NCBI RefSeq assembly: GCF_004514475.2
Contig: NZ_MYFO02000006.1
Location: forward strand, 234,096 to 298,095
Reading direction: 5' to 3'
Source of the DNA: Paenibacillus athensensis
GTDB lineage: Bacteria; Bacillota; Bacilli; Paenibacillales; NBRC-103111
DNA length: 64,000 nt
A program made the translations under genes and the position numbers. Below the pieces are notes generated by a model. It was not told the DNA's origin. It saw only the letters and a list, made by a program, of their open reading frames with translations, and did not search any database. This document shows positions 51,372-60,006 of this stretch, in pieces (within the stretch, counting starts at the first letter, position 1; each line of letters begins with the position of its first letter).

Positions 51372-52133
51372 TCAAAGCACACCGCTTTTCTTGGCAATCA
51401 TCAGCGAATAGCCGAGGTAATGGCCGTAGCGCTCCATCAAATCCTCGTATTGGTGCGTCATTTGCCAGATTTCCGGGTCCCATAAGGCATTCTGATCGCT
51501 GAGCTGCACCGGATCGGGATGCTCCACTGCATCCTCCCACATGCTTTGCGGAAATGGCCGCATTGGAGAAAAAGCGATGCTCGCGAAGCCCGCCGCCGAC
51601 CAGACCCGCTCCCAAGCCGTCACGCCCAGCAGCTGGCGCACATCGTAATAACTCACCAGCTCCCGGTACGCTTCTTCCGGCGGCTCCAGCTGCAGCAGCA
51701 CCTCGCGATCATACAGCTGCCCCCCGGGAGCCAACACCCGGAAGTATTCGGCAGCAGCCCGCTCCGCTTCCGTGAAATTCGTCACCGACTCCACTAACAC
51801 CACATCAAAGCTTTCGGGGGCAAAAGGCAGCATGCACGCATCGCCTTCCACAAACGCGACCTGCACGCCGGCCGCTTGCGCGCGGATGCGCCCCTTGGCA
51901 ATCATCTCGGGCCGAATGTCCAGCGCGGTAACCTGAAACCCCCGCTGCGCCAGCAGGCAGGCCGTGCGCCCCGTTCCGCAGCCGACCTCCAGCACGCGCG
52001 CTCCGGCCGGCAGGGGAAACTGCTCCAGCTGCTGCAGCGTCTCCTTAAAGCCTCCCGGATGAGCGTTGCCAATGCCCAGCTTCGCCAGCATATCCAAGTA
52101 TTTGATAGGACATACACCTCCGTTTCTTGTCAT
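51372..52133 (-). CDS. Class I SAM-dependent methyltransferase
   Basis: 253 residues. VLEVGCGTGRTACLLAQRGF is motif I for S-adenosylmethionine, VTALDIRPEMI and the acidic loop follow, and FDVVLVESVTNF and LAPGGQLYDREVLL are later motifs. Start ATG 52133 has AAAGG five bases upstream. A second strong site (GGAGGTG) lies within the N-terminus and would fit a start a few codons later, with no ATG/GTG/TTG at the ideal distance. Substrate unknown. It is close upstream of the ROK gene on the same strand. Confidence 0.88.
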   Translation of the reverse strand: MTRNGGVCPIKYLDMLAKLGIGNAHPGGFKETLQQLEQFPLPAGARVLEVGCGTGRTACLLAQRGFQVTALDIRPEMIAKGRIRAQAAGVQVAFVEGDACMLPFAPESFDVVLVESVTNFTEAERAAAEYFRVLAPGGQLYDREVLLQLEPPEEAYRELVSYYDVRQLLGVTAWERVWSAAGFASIAFSPMRPFPQSMWEDAVEHPDPVQLSDQNALWDPEIWQMTHQYEDLMERYGHYLGYSLMIAKKSGVL

Positions 52134-52331
52134 TCCGTCCTTTCCTACGATATGCAGGCAAGCGCCTCAAAAGCCGGGCGTTCGCCCGCCAACCGGCAAA
52201 AGGGGCCATCGCCTAATCTAAGCCGCTGCCGGGACATATACCCAAACACATTACCGTCTTCGCCATAGGATAGTACTATCTTACGCTCGCCAAAACGACG
52301 TAAGAGACGCAGAAAAAGGAGGGAAACATCC

Positions 52332-52433
52332 ATGTCGATTGCTGCAGGTGCAGGCTTTACTTCCGCTTCCGCCATTCTCGTGCTGTTCATTCTGCTTGTT
52401 ATCATCAGCACCGTGTACGGCTGGGGCTGGTAA
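52332..52433 (+). CDS. YjcZ-like mini-protein, 33 aa
   Basis: MSIAAGAGFTSASAILVLFI then LLVIISTVYGWGW. It has a Gly/Ala/Ser head and one hydrophobic helix with the LVLFILLVIIS signature seen in YjcZ peptides. AGGAGGGAAA lies upstream of the ATG and a terminator follows at 52495. It is too short to be found by common length cut-offs. Confidence 0.8.
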   Translation: MSIAAGAGFTSASAILVLFILLVIISTVYGWGW

Positions 52434-52494
52434 TCCGTTTCGCGGGCGCGCGGCGCGACATCCGGTCCGCAGCGTGACCGCTCCTACGAACGAC

Positions 52495-52538
52495 AAAAAA
52501 GAGCTGACGGACATCAACGTCCCATCAGCTCCTTTTTG
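52495..52538. terminator. Bidirectional terminator
   Basis: AAAAAAGAGCTGA pairs with TCAGCTCCTTTTT around an inner hairpin. Suits both the YjcZ-like gene and the convergent GH9 gene. Confidence 0.85.
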
Positions 52539-52654
52539 GTTATGTCGGCGGGACAAGCCCGCAGCTGGTTTTTTTCGGTCGATGCGCGTACGACGTCCGA
52601 ACGCGATCGTCCCAACACGTCAGGTCTGACAGCCGCCATACAGCCTGTTTACGG

Positions 52655-54421
52655 TTACGGCTGAACATGCGACAGCAAAAAAAACAGCGCCGACGAATAA
52701 TCAATCGCATATTCATTCGTCGAGAACGACTCCACGTCGTCGGCGTACACCTTGGCCGGCGGCAACGGGACCGCTGCGTTTTTCATCAGTGTATTGACCA
52801 CGGCGTCGCCGCCGTCGCGATTGGGTCCGCCTACGAGCACACCGGGCACATACGTGCCTGTGCTCGCCATGATCCGGCTGTGCGGGTGCAGCGGAGGCAC
52901 TGCGCCTGCGCCGGTCACGAAGCTGCGGCCCAAAGCGTTGGCGCCGAGCAAATAGTGCAGCTGGCTCGCCGCCGCTTCCTCCAGCGCAGCGTCGGGCTGC
53001 AGCGCGGCGGCCATCAGCAGCGCCTGCGCCTTTGCGGCGAGGGCTCGGTTCGAGCCCCAGCCGTATTCATCCGCGCGCAACGCCGCGCGGTAGCCATCCT
53101 GCTGCACCGTGTGCAGCAGCTGCTGCCCGAAAGCGCCAATCGCCGCTTTCGCCTGCTCCCGCAGCCCGGCCTCCGCCTGCGGGCTGTTGGCGAGCGCCCA
53201 CTGCCCCCACAGCATCGTGTTCATCCACGATGCATCCTGGGGCGTGGCGCCCGCCAGCTTCGCGAAGCTGCTCTGCAACTGCTTCGCGTAATCCGCTGCG
53301 CCCGTCGTGCGCAGCAGCTCCGCTGTAGCCCAGAATCGCTCCTCTTGATCCGTATCCTTCCGATACGGACCCGAGCCTTGATCCTGTCCCTCAGCGAGCT
53401 GGAACTGCGGCTCCGGGTGCGCCAGCAAATACTGCTGCGCCAGCTTCGCATGGGCCAGCAGCTCAGCGGCGTACGCCGCGTTGAACGGCTGGTATACCCG
53501 CGCCGCCAGCGCCGTCACGCCGGCAAATTGCCCGGTTCCGTAGGTCGACAGCCCGAATACGTAGCGGTCGCTCACGTCTTCCTCCGGCTTTACGTACCCG
53601 GGCCACTGGCGGCCCGCCACCTTCAGATAGACGGCCCCGTCCGGGCGCTGCATCTTGAGCAGCCAATCCAGCTCGACTTTGGCTTCCTGCAGCACATCCG
53701 GCAAGCTGCCCGCCCAGCCCGACGCAACCAGCGCCTCCGGTATCCGCCACTGCCCCGCCGCGAATTTATCGGGATTCCACTCGTAAGCGAGCAGCAGATT
53801 GGCTGTACTCACCGCAGCCGTCGGCGTATATTTGCCATAATCCCCGGCATCGTACCAGCCGCCGCTTACATCCAACTGGCTATCCTGCGGATGAAATTCA
53901 TCGCCAGTGAACATATAAGCCGCCTGATCCTGCACATGGCCCGCCGCATGCGCCAATCCGCTGACGGGGTCGTCCATCGCTGCCCCCGCCCGATGCAGCG
54001 TGAAGGAACGTCCGTTATCCGTCCACAGCTTGCGGTACACATCGGCGCCGATTGCAAACGGATGCGACGAGCCGCCGCTGTTCGCCTTGATCACATACGT
54101 GCCCGGCTGCGTCCATTTGCTGAAATCGGCCGTCCGTACCCGATCACCGGAAGCGTTGTCCTCGGCCGACTTGCTCAGCTTGCCCTTGAGCACCGTCTTG
54201 CCCGTGGCCTGATCGACCAGCCGAAAACCGTCCTCGGCCAGCTCGCCGCTGACCACGGCCAGCTTAGCGGCATTTGGCAAATAGCCCACTTGATCGACCT
54301 TTACCTGACTGCCCGCAGGCGGCTCCGGCAACGGTTCGCCGGACGATCCTTCACAGCCGCCAAGCGCAGCGAGCGCCAGCGCCAACACACTCATCGTCAT
54401 CCATCTGCTTGTTCCCGGCAT
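52655..54421 (-). CDS. GH9-family lipoprotein glycoside hydrolase (cellulase-type)
   Basis: A 588-residue lipoprotein (lipobox ALGGC, Cys 23) with a short linker. Residues about 38-125 are an Ig-like CelD_N domain (VKVDQVGYLPNAAKLAVVSG). Residues about 130-585 are a GH9 (alpha/alpha)6 domain: GGWYDAGDYGKYT holds the catalytic Asp pair, PHSRI the conserved His/Arg, and SFSTNEYAIDYSSAL the acid Glu. It should cut beta-1,4-glucan or a related chain outside the cell. It sits just downstream of the transporter operon, so the products are probably imported by it. Substrate is inferred from the family. Confidence 0.93.
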   Translation of the reverse strand: MPGTSRWMTMSVLALALAALGGCEGSSGEPLPEPPAGSQVKVDQVGYLPNAAKLAVVSGELAEDGFRLVDQATGKTVLKGKLSKSAEDNASGDRVRTADFSKWTQPGTYVIKANSGGSSHPFAIGADVYRKLWTDNGRSFTLHRAGAAMDDPVSGLAHAAGHVQDQAAYMFTGDEFHPQDSQLDVSGGWYDAGDYGKYTPTAAVSTANLLLAYEWNPDKFAAGQWRIPEALVASGWAGSLPDVLQEAKVELDWLLKMQRPDGAVYLKVAGRQWPGYVKPEEDVSDRYVFGLSTYGTGQFAGVTALAARVYQPFNAAYAAELLAHAKLAQQYLLAHPEPQFQLAEGQDQGSGPYRKDTDQEERFWATAELLRTTGAADYAKQLQSSFAKLAGATPQDASWMNTMLWGQWALANSPQAEAGLREQAKAAIGAFGQQLLHTVQQDGYRAALRADEYGWGSNRALAAKAQALLMAAALQPDAALEEAAASQLHYLLGANALGRSFVTGAGAVPPLHPHSRIMASTGTYVPGVLVGGPNRDGGDAVVNTLMKNAAVPLPPAKVYADDVESFSTNEYAIDYSSALFFLLSHVQP

Positions 54422-54444
54422 TCCTCATCCCCGCTCTCTATGCA

Positions 54445-54477
54445 AAAGAGTTGGAACCCGCGGGCTCCAACTCTTTA
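54445..54477 (-). terminator. Terminator of the second transporter operon
   Basis: AAAGAGTTGGAGCC-CGC-GGTTCCAACTCTTTT on the minus strand, an 11-bp stem or more with T tail. It separates the binding-protein gene from the GH9 gene. Confidence 0.9.
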
Positions 54478-54493
54478 TGCTGTTCAGACTGGC

Positions 54494-56035
54494 TTATTTT
54501 TTCAGGAAAGCATCCAGTTGTGTTTGTTTTTCTTTGATGATTTGATCCATGCCGGCAGCTTTCATTTTGTCTTTGTACTTCGCCAGTGTTGCTTCTGGAT
54601 CTACGGAACCAGTGTCCAGAGCGGCGTCGTATTCTTTTTCAACGTTTACAGCTGCTGCAACTTGCGTTTTAACCGGCTCGGAGTTGAACGTGAAGCCCAG
54701 GCCCGGCGATTTTTTGCCGCTTTTGTTGAACTCTTTGTATTTCTCCCATTTTTGTGGGTCTTCTGTGTCGAACAGGTAGTTCAGGAATTGGTTACCGAAC
54801 ATCCAAGCTGCGCCAGGGGAGTAGTTTTTGCCTGCTTCTGTCGACTTGATGATGTTGTCGGAAACTTTCGTGTAGTGCGTGCCTTCGATACCGAAGTTGA
54901 TCAGGTTGTTCAGATCTTTGTCTGTGTGCAGCAGGTTGATGACCATCATAGCACGGTCCGGATCTTTGGATGTTACCGAGATGCCAAGCATCGAACCGGC
55001 TGTGTCGCCAGTGGAAATCGTACGAGCTGTCATTTCAACTTGACCCAGTTTGCCAGCCAGACCTACAGAAGCGGCCAGCTCAGCGTCTTTACCTGGTTTC
55101 AGGGAAGAAGGAACGGCGAATACGTTGCCGGATTTCATAGCGTCTTGTACGGAAAGAGCTGTTGTAGCAGCGTCTTTGTTGATGTAGCCTTTTTGCATGA
55201 AGTCACGAGTTTGTTTCAATGTTTCCATGTAGCGCGGCTCATCCCATTTAGGAACAACCGTTGTGCTGTCGCCGTCTTTCATGATGACGCCAGGGATTGT
55301 GGAGTCGCCCAGGTAGTCATATTGAGCAAAGTAATGCTGGTTGAAGTTTTCGCCGTCACGGAAGAACAGAGGCGTCATTTCAGGTTTTTTCTCTTTTACA
55401 GCTTTCAGGATTGGCTCCAGATCGGCAATCGTTTTCACATTGCTCAGGTCCAGACCCAGCTCTTTCGCGATGTCGGCACGGTATACGATACCGCCGGAAG
55501 CTGCGAGCTCCTTGCTTGTTGGAATACCGTAGTTTTTACCGTTGATTTTTGCGCCTTCGAGGAACGCAGGATCTTGAGAATCAGTGATGCCTTTACCGTA
55601 TTTAGCCAGCAGGTCGTTCAGCGGCAACAGCGCGCCTTTACCTACGTTAACAGCGTGGCCGTTCCATTGAGCCGTGAACAGGATGTCGAACTCTTCGCGG
55701 GAAGCGATCATCAGGTTCACTTTGTTGTCCCATTGGCCCCAATCGATTGGCATCAATTTGATGGAAGCGTTGATTTTGTCCTTGAGGATTTTGTTCATTG
55801 CTTCTTCTACTTTAGCTTGGTCCGGCTGAGCCGTACCAGGGTATACGAGCTTCACTTCGTAAGGCTTCAGATCGGAAGCCGCAGCTTTCGTTTCTGCTGC
55901 TTTGTTGTCTGTGCTGGCTGGAGCCGGCGATGCGCTGGAGCCGTTGTCAGCGCTTTTGGAGCATGCGGAGAGCACGAGCGACAAGGAAAGAATCGACATT
56001 GTCAGTACAAGTGCACTTTTACGAACTGCTTTCAT
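54494..56035 (-). CDS. Extracellular solute-binding lipoprotein (second transporter)
   Basis: 513 residues. Signal with lipobox LVLSAC (Cys about 25), then a Ser/Ala linker and a family-1 binding fold. GGGAGG is eight bases before ATG 56035; the upstream frame is rejected. Codons are noticeably more A/T-ending than in the neighbours (for instance many GCT and GTT), as in strongly expressed genes. It is last of three genes, after two permeases. With the GH9 enzyme next door a beta-glucan oligosaccharide cargo is likely, but not shown. Confidence 0.92.
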   Translation of the reverse strand: MKAVRKSALVLTMSILSLSLVLSACSKSADNGSSASPAPASTDNKAAETKAAASDLKPYEVKLVYPGTAQPDQAKVEEAMNKILKDKINASIKLMPIDWGQWDNKVNLMIASREEFDILFTAQWNGHAVNVGKGALLPLNDLLAKYGKGITDSQDPAFLEGAKINGKNYGIPTSKELAASGGIVYRADIAKELGLDLSNVKTIADLEPILKAVKEKKPEMTPLFFRDGENFNQHYFAQYDYLGDSTIPGVIMKDGDSTTVVPKWDEPRYMETLKQTRDFMQKGYINKDAATTALSVQDAMKSGNVFAVPSSLKPGKDAELAASVGLAGKLGQVEMTARTISTGDTAGSMLGISVTSKDPDRAMMVINLLHTDKDLNNLINFGIEGTHYTKVSDNIIKSTEAGKNYSPGAAWMFGNQFLNYLFDTEDPQKWEKYKEFNKSGKKSPGLGFTFNSEPVKTQVAAAVNVEKEYDAALDTGSVDPEATLAKYKDKMKAAGMDQIIKEKQTQLDAFLKK

Positions 56036-56147
56036 TAATTGTTGCCTCCCTTTTTTAAATGCAGTTTTTTTATATGCTAATCCGATTGCAAGCAATCGGC
56101 TGTAGCCGGTGGTTCAGATACGTTCATTTGGGGGAAGCAGTGAAGGC

Positions 56148-57092
56148 TTAGCCTTTCACCGCACCCACCGTCAAGCCTTTAATGAAGTATTTTTGGAAGA
56201 ACGGATAAGCGAATACGATAGGACCGATACCCAGTACTGCCATTGCCATCCTTACTGTTTCCGATGGGAGCTTGAACAATCCGCCGGCTTGTGCGGCGCC
56301 CTGTGCGGCTTGCGTGTTGGACGACAGGAACTGAATGTTCAGCATCGTTTTGTACATCAGGAACTGCAGGTTGACGTTTTTGTCGCCGGTGATGAACACC
56401 AGACTGAGGAACCAGTCATTCCAGTAGTTGATGACCTGGAAGAGCGCGACGCTGGCGAGAACCGGCAGCGAAAGCGGCAGGATGATCTGAGCGAAAATCC
56501 GAACCTCGCCGGCTCCGTCGATCTTGGCCGATTCGATCAGCGCCATTGGAATCGTGTTGGCGAAGAACGTACGGATCAGAAGGACGAAGAACGCGGATAC
56601 CATCAGCGGAAGCATCAGGGACAACAGCGAGTTTTTCAAGTCCAGCATCTGCGTGTAGACCAGATACCAAGGAACCAGACCGCCGTTGAACAACATCGTG
56701 AAGAACATGAAGAAGGCGAAAAAGTTTTTATGCGGAAAGTCGTTCCGCGAAATCGGGTAAGCGTACAGCGCCATCATCACCAAGCTAAGCGCCGTGCCCA
56801 CCGTTGCGAGGAAGACCGAGATACCGAAGGACCGCAAGATTTGCTGCCAATCCGTGAACATGAATTTGTACGCTTCCAGACTCCATTTATCGGGAAGGAA
56901 GCTGTATCCGTGCACCAGAACCGTTTGTTCGTCGGAGAAGGATACGACAATGACCAGCAGCAGAGGCAGCATACAGGCTGCCGTATATAACCAGAAGAAC
57001 AAGTTAACCGTGAAATTCGCCGGAACCGATAAGTCGTTAGGGCCTGCTTTTCTGCCGTTACGCGGCTTTGCTTTTAAGACTGCTTCACTCAT
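56148..57092 (-). CDS. Sugar ABC transporter permease (YtcP/LplC type)
   Basis: A 314-residue membrane protein with six or so helices. The ATPase-contact loop reads ESAKIDGAG instead of EAAxxDGA. The C-terminus QKYFIKGLTVGAVKG is the typical ending. TAGGAGGAGG precedes the ATG. Sixteen bases after the other permease gene, so co-transcribed. Confidence 0.94.
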   Translation of the reverse strand: MSEAVLKAKPRNGRKAGPNDLSVPANFTVNLFFWLYTAACMLPLLLVIVVSFSDEQTVLVHGYSFLPDKWSLEAYKFMFTDWQQILRSFGISVFLATVGTALSLVMMALYAYPISRNDFPHKNFFAFFMFFTMLFNGGLVPWYLVYTQMLDLKNSLLSLMLPLMVSAFFVLLIRTFFANTIPMALIESAKIDGAGEVRIFAQIILPLSLPVLASVALFQVINYWNDWFLSLVFITGDKNVNLQFLMYKTMLNIQFLSSNTQAAQGAAQAGGLFKLPSETVRMAMAVLGIGPIVFAYPFFQKYFIKGLTVGAVKG

Positions 57093-57108
57093 GACAGTGC
57101 GCCTCCTC

Positions 57109-58092
57109 CTAGAATAGTGCGTTCTCTTTGCTGAATCTTCTTACGACGAGGTTGGACAGGAACACCGTAACGAAACCGACTACCGACTGATACAAGCCTG
57201 CTGCGGAGGACATCCCGATATCGCCCATCGAAAGGAACGTTTGATATACGTAAGTATCGATAACCTGCGTTGACGGATACAAAGCGCCGGCATTACGCGT
57301 TACCTGGAAGAACAAGCCGAAGTCTGCGTAGAAAATCCGTCCGATTTGCAGCAGCGTCATCGTAATCATCACCGGAGCAATCAGCGGAAGCGTGATGCTG
57401 CGGATTTGCTGCCATTTGTTCGCGCCGTCGATCAGCGCAGCTTCGTAATACTCGTTGTCAATGCCGATAATGGCGGCCATGTAGATAACCGTGTAATAAC
57501 CGATTCCCTTCCACGTCGAGACGATTGGCAGTACGACCAGCCAATATACCGGCTGCGAATACCATTCGATCGGGTCAACGCCGATCTTGGGCAGCAGCAC
57601 TTTGTTCAGGTATCCGTGCTCTACGCCGAGGAACGCGTAAACCAGATAGCTGACGACAACCCAGGAGAGGAAGAACGGAAGGAACATCGTGCTTTGATGA
57701 AACTTCGATAAGAACTTGCTGCGCATTTCGTTAAACATAATCGCAAACGCTACCGCGATGACAAGGTTCAAAATGATGAACACGATGTTGTAACCGATCG
57801 TATTTCTCGTAATGACCCATGCCGCGTCACTGGAAAACAAATATTTGAAGTTGTCGAAGCCGATCCACGGGCTTGCGATAATCCCCTTCGTGTAGTTGAT
57901 GTTCTTGAAGGCGATCAGTACGCCCGCCATCGGGATGTAGTTGTTTACGAATAGCAGCGCTGCTGCCGGAAGCATCATAACGTAGAAAATCCAATACTTT
58001 TTCACGGTGTCCAGAAACGATGGCTTCAACTTCGTTTTCTTCATCTTCGCAGGCGAACTCGCTGTTGGTGCAATGGTGGCTGTGTCGCTCAT
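57109..58092 (-). CDS. Sugar ABC transporter permease (LplB type)
   Basis: A 327-residue membrane protein with the loop EAALIDGAN then KWQQIRSITLPLI and the usual opening helix plus FVNNYIPMAGVLIAFKNINY. GGAAAGGGGA precedes the ATG at 58092. First gene of the operon; the spacer upstream holds direct repeats likely bound by the YesN-like regulator encoded next to it. Confidence 0.94.
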   Translation of the reverse strand: MSDTATIAPTASSPAKMKKTKLKPSFLDTVKKYWIFYVMMLPAAALLFVNNYIPMAGVLIAFKNINYTKGIIASPWIGFDNFKYLFSSDAAWVITRNTIGYNIVFIILNLVIAVAFAIMFNEMRSKFLSKFHQSTMFLPFFLSWVVVSYLVYAFLGVEHGYLNKVLLPKIGVDPIEWYSQPVYWLVVLPIVSTWKGIGYYTVIYMAAIIGIDNEYYEAALIDGANKWQQIRSITLPLIAPVMITMTLLQIGRIFYADFGLFFQVTRNAGALYPSTQVIDTYVYQTFLSMGDIGMSSAAGLYQSVVGFVTVFLSNLVVRRFSKENALF

Positions 58093-58196
58093 GACTCGTG
58101 TTCCCCTTTCCGATTCGTTCTGTGATCGTTGCTCTTGTCTATTGTCTGATCTCTTGTCTTTATTTTAGGTTTTTCACCTGTCGCTTTCTATCCGTG

Positions 58197-58223
58197 ATGT
58201 GACCTTTTGAACACTAATGTGAC
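58197..58223 (-). promoter_or_regulatory. Direct repeats, candidate YesN/AraC-type binding site
   Basis: GTCACAT occurs twice (58197-58203 and 58217-58223), exactly 20 bases apart, about 105 bases before the permease start. Direct repeats two helical turns apart are typical for AraC-family activators. A TAAAAT box lies about 50 bases downstream, without a good -35, as expected for an activated promoter. Confidence 0.5.
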
Positions 58224-58261
58224 ATGTTGAAAAAAAAGTGCTATAAAACGTTTTCCGAACA

Positions 58262-58312
58262 CAAAAAAGCCCCGCGCACCGTCGGCCCGGCTCTTTGTCA
58301 GATCAAAGAGCC
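58262..58312 (-). terminator. Terminator region after the YesN-type gene
   Basis: A perfect hairpin GGCTCTTTG-ATCTGA-CAAAGAGCC (58289-58312) is followed by a second, imperfect GC-rich hairpin ending in GGGGCTTTTTTG (58262-58290). It separates the regulator genes from the transporter operon. The two hairpins share the AGCC bases, so they could exclude one another. Confidence 0.65.
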
Positions 58313-58389
58313 CGTTGGGCCGGCTGGCGTGCAGAGCTATGTAATAAAGCGGCTAGCCGCTTAGTTGGACTGTCCTTCCCTTCGAAAAG

Positions 58390-60006
58390 CTACGATTCGC
58401 TTGTTCCCTGGAAGCTTTTGCGATACTCCTGCGGCGAAAAGCCGGTGTATTTTTTAAACATCTTGGCAAAAAACGAAAAGTGCGAATACCCGATCTTCTC
58501 CGCCACATAGCTGATCTTGTCGTTCGATTCAGCCAGCAGCTTCTTCGCCTGCTCCATTCGGATTTTGAGAATATATTCCGAAATGGACAGACCCGTTTCT
58601 TTTTTGAACAGTCTGGACAAATAAGCGGGATTCAAATACACCGACGCAGCGATCTCCTCGCGGCTCAGCTCCTCCTGCAAATGCTCGTCGACATAAGCGC
58701 GCACCCGGCCGATCACCGCCGATACGCCCTTCTGATGACTGCTGATGTAATCGCAGCTGCTGCTGAGCACGCGAATAGCCCAGTTTTTGAGCTGGTTCAC
58801 CGAACGGGTCGCTCCGGTATAATCCTGCAGATCCTGCGGGGCGAGCAGCTCGTGTACCGGCAGCCCTTTTTTATGAAAGACGTGATATACGGTATGCAAG
58901 AGACCGTAATAGAAGCCTTCCACCGATTCCGGCCCGACCTCGGCCGCCTGCATCCGTGTGATACTCTCCTGCGCCCGCAGCAGCAACTCCTGCTTTTTGC
59001 CAGCCTCCAGCAGCACGATCCAATCGGCAAACGACGGTGTAATCGACTGACTGCCGCCGGATGCTTCATCTGCATCGGCTCCTGTCAGAACGCAATTGCT
59101 CTTGGTTACATTGCTGCGCTCGCGCGTGAACAAATCGCCGACCGTTTCCGTCAACCGCTGCAGCGGACCGGCTTCCCCGATATAACAAGACAAGCTGCAT
59201 TGAAAATAGCTATTGCACGCCTGAATATACGCCTGGCACTTTTGCTTCAGCTTGTGCAGCGCGCTTTCGTCGCTTTCATCCATATAGACCAGCGCCAAGC
59301 TGGAACCGTTCTCTTGAATGACCGAGCCCATCTGCTCGTCCAGAATGATTTCCGCCGCGGCTTTGCGCACCGCATATTCCATAATCTCCTCGTCGCGCGC
59401 GTTTAACTCCTCTTTCCAATGCTCGACGCTAATCAGAATAGGCAGCACCCAGCTGTCCGTACGCAGCGGAATATCATAAAGCTGCAGCCCGCGCTGCAAG
59501 CGCTCTGACGTCATCGGAATGCGTCCGCTCAGCAAATCCTGCCAAAAGCGCTCAACGAGAATCGGCAGCTGGCTGACCCAATGCGAGTAATACGTTTTGT
59601 ACGTCTCCGTAAAGCTGCTTTGCTCCTCTTCAGCGCGGATTTTGTCCAACGCTTGTTTCACGATATCCTTTAGCCGGTCATGATCGACGGGCTTGAGCAT
59701 ATAGTCGAAGCTGCCAAGACGAATCGCTTGCTGCGCATACTCAAAATTGGCATGTCCGGTCAAAAAAATCGTCTCCGTATGCGGCGAGTTCACCCGCACC
59801 CACTCCTGCAGCTCCAACCCGTTCGCTCCCGGCATTTCGATATCCGACACCATGACATCTATTTTATGCGCACCCAGAAGCTGCTTCGCTTCCTGTACAT
59901 CCATCGCTTCATAAATATGACCGAACGCTACATCCGACCAATCGATGCCCATCGTAATTCCCTTGACGGCAAACTTCTCATCATCCACAACCAGTAAATT
60001 ATACAT
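58390..60006 (-). CDS. YesN-type AraC-family response regulator
   Basis: 538 residues. The receiver domain (1-120) has LLVVDDEKFAVKGI, phosphoacceptor Asp in VMVSDIEMPGANG and Lys in YMLKPVDH. A long middle region of unknown fold follows. Residues 435-538 are the double AraC helix-turn-helix (LSREEIAASVYLNPAYLSRL, ISYVAEKIGYSHFSFFAKMF, KYTGFSPQEYR). It overlaps the kinase gene by eight bases. It should activate the adjacent transporter operon when phosphorylated. This is the intact version of what is destroyed at 1246-1693. Confidence 0.94.
   Translation of the reverse strand: MYNLLVVDDEKFAVKGITMGIDWSDVAFGHIYEAMDVQEAKQLLGAHKIDVMVSDIEMPGANGLELQEWVRVNSPHTETIFLTGHANFEYAQQAIRLGSFDYMLKPVDHDRLKDIVKQALDKIRAEEEQSSFTETYKTYYSHWVSQLPILVERFWQDLLSGRIPMTSERLQRGLQLYDIPLRTDSWVLPILISVEHWKEELNARDEEIMEYAVRKAAAEIILDEQMGSVIQENGSSLALVYMDESDESALHKLKQKCQAYIQACNSYFQCSLSCYIGEAGPLQRLTETVGDLFTRERSNVTKSNCVLTGADADEASGGSQSITPSFADWIVLLEAGKKQELLLRAQESITRMQAAEVGPESVEGFYYGLLHTVYHVFHKKGLPVHELLAPQDLQDYTGATRSVNQLKNWAIRVLSSSCDYISSHQKGVSAVIGRVRAYVDEHLQEELSREEIAASVYLNPAYLSRLFKKETGLSISEYILKIRMEQAKKLLAESNDKISYVAEKIGYSHFSFFAKMFKKYTGFSPQEYRKSFQGTSES

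Noticed and set aside
52075..52133. ATC start for the methyltransferase
   Set aside because: GGAGGTG lies at the right distance before an ATC, but ATG 52133 has its own AAAGG site; the normal start is enough.
52667..56038. A 1123-codon open frame on the plus strand
   Set aside because: Entirely antisense to the GH9 and binding-protein genes, whose products are clear. Composition is that of a shadow frame.
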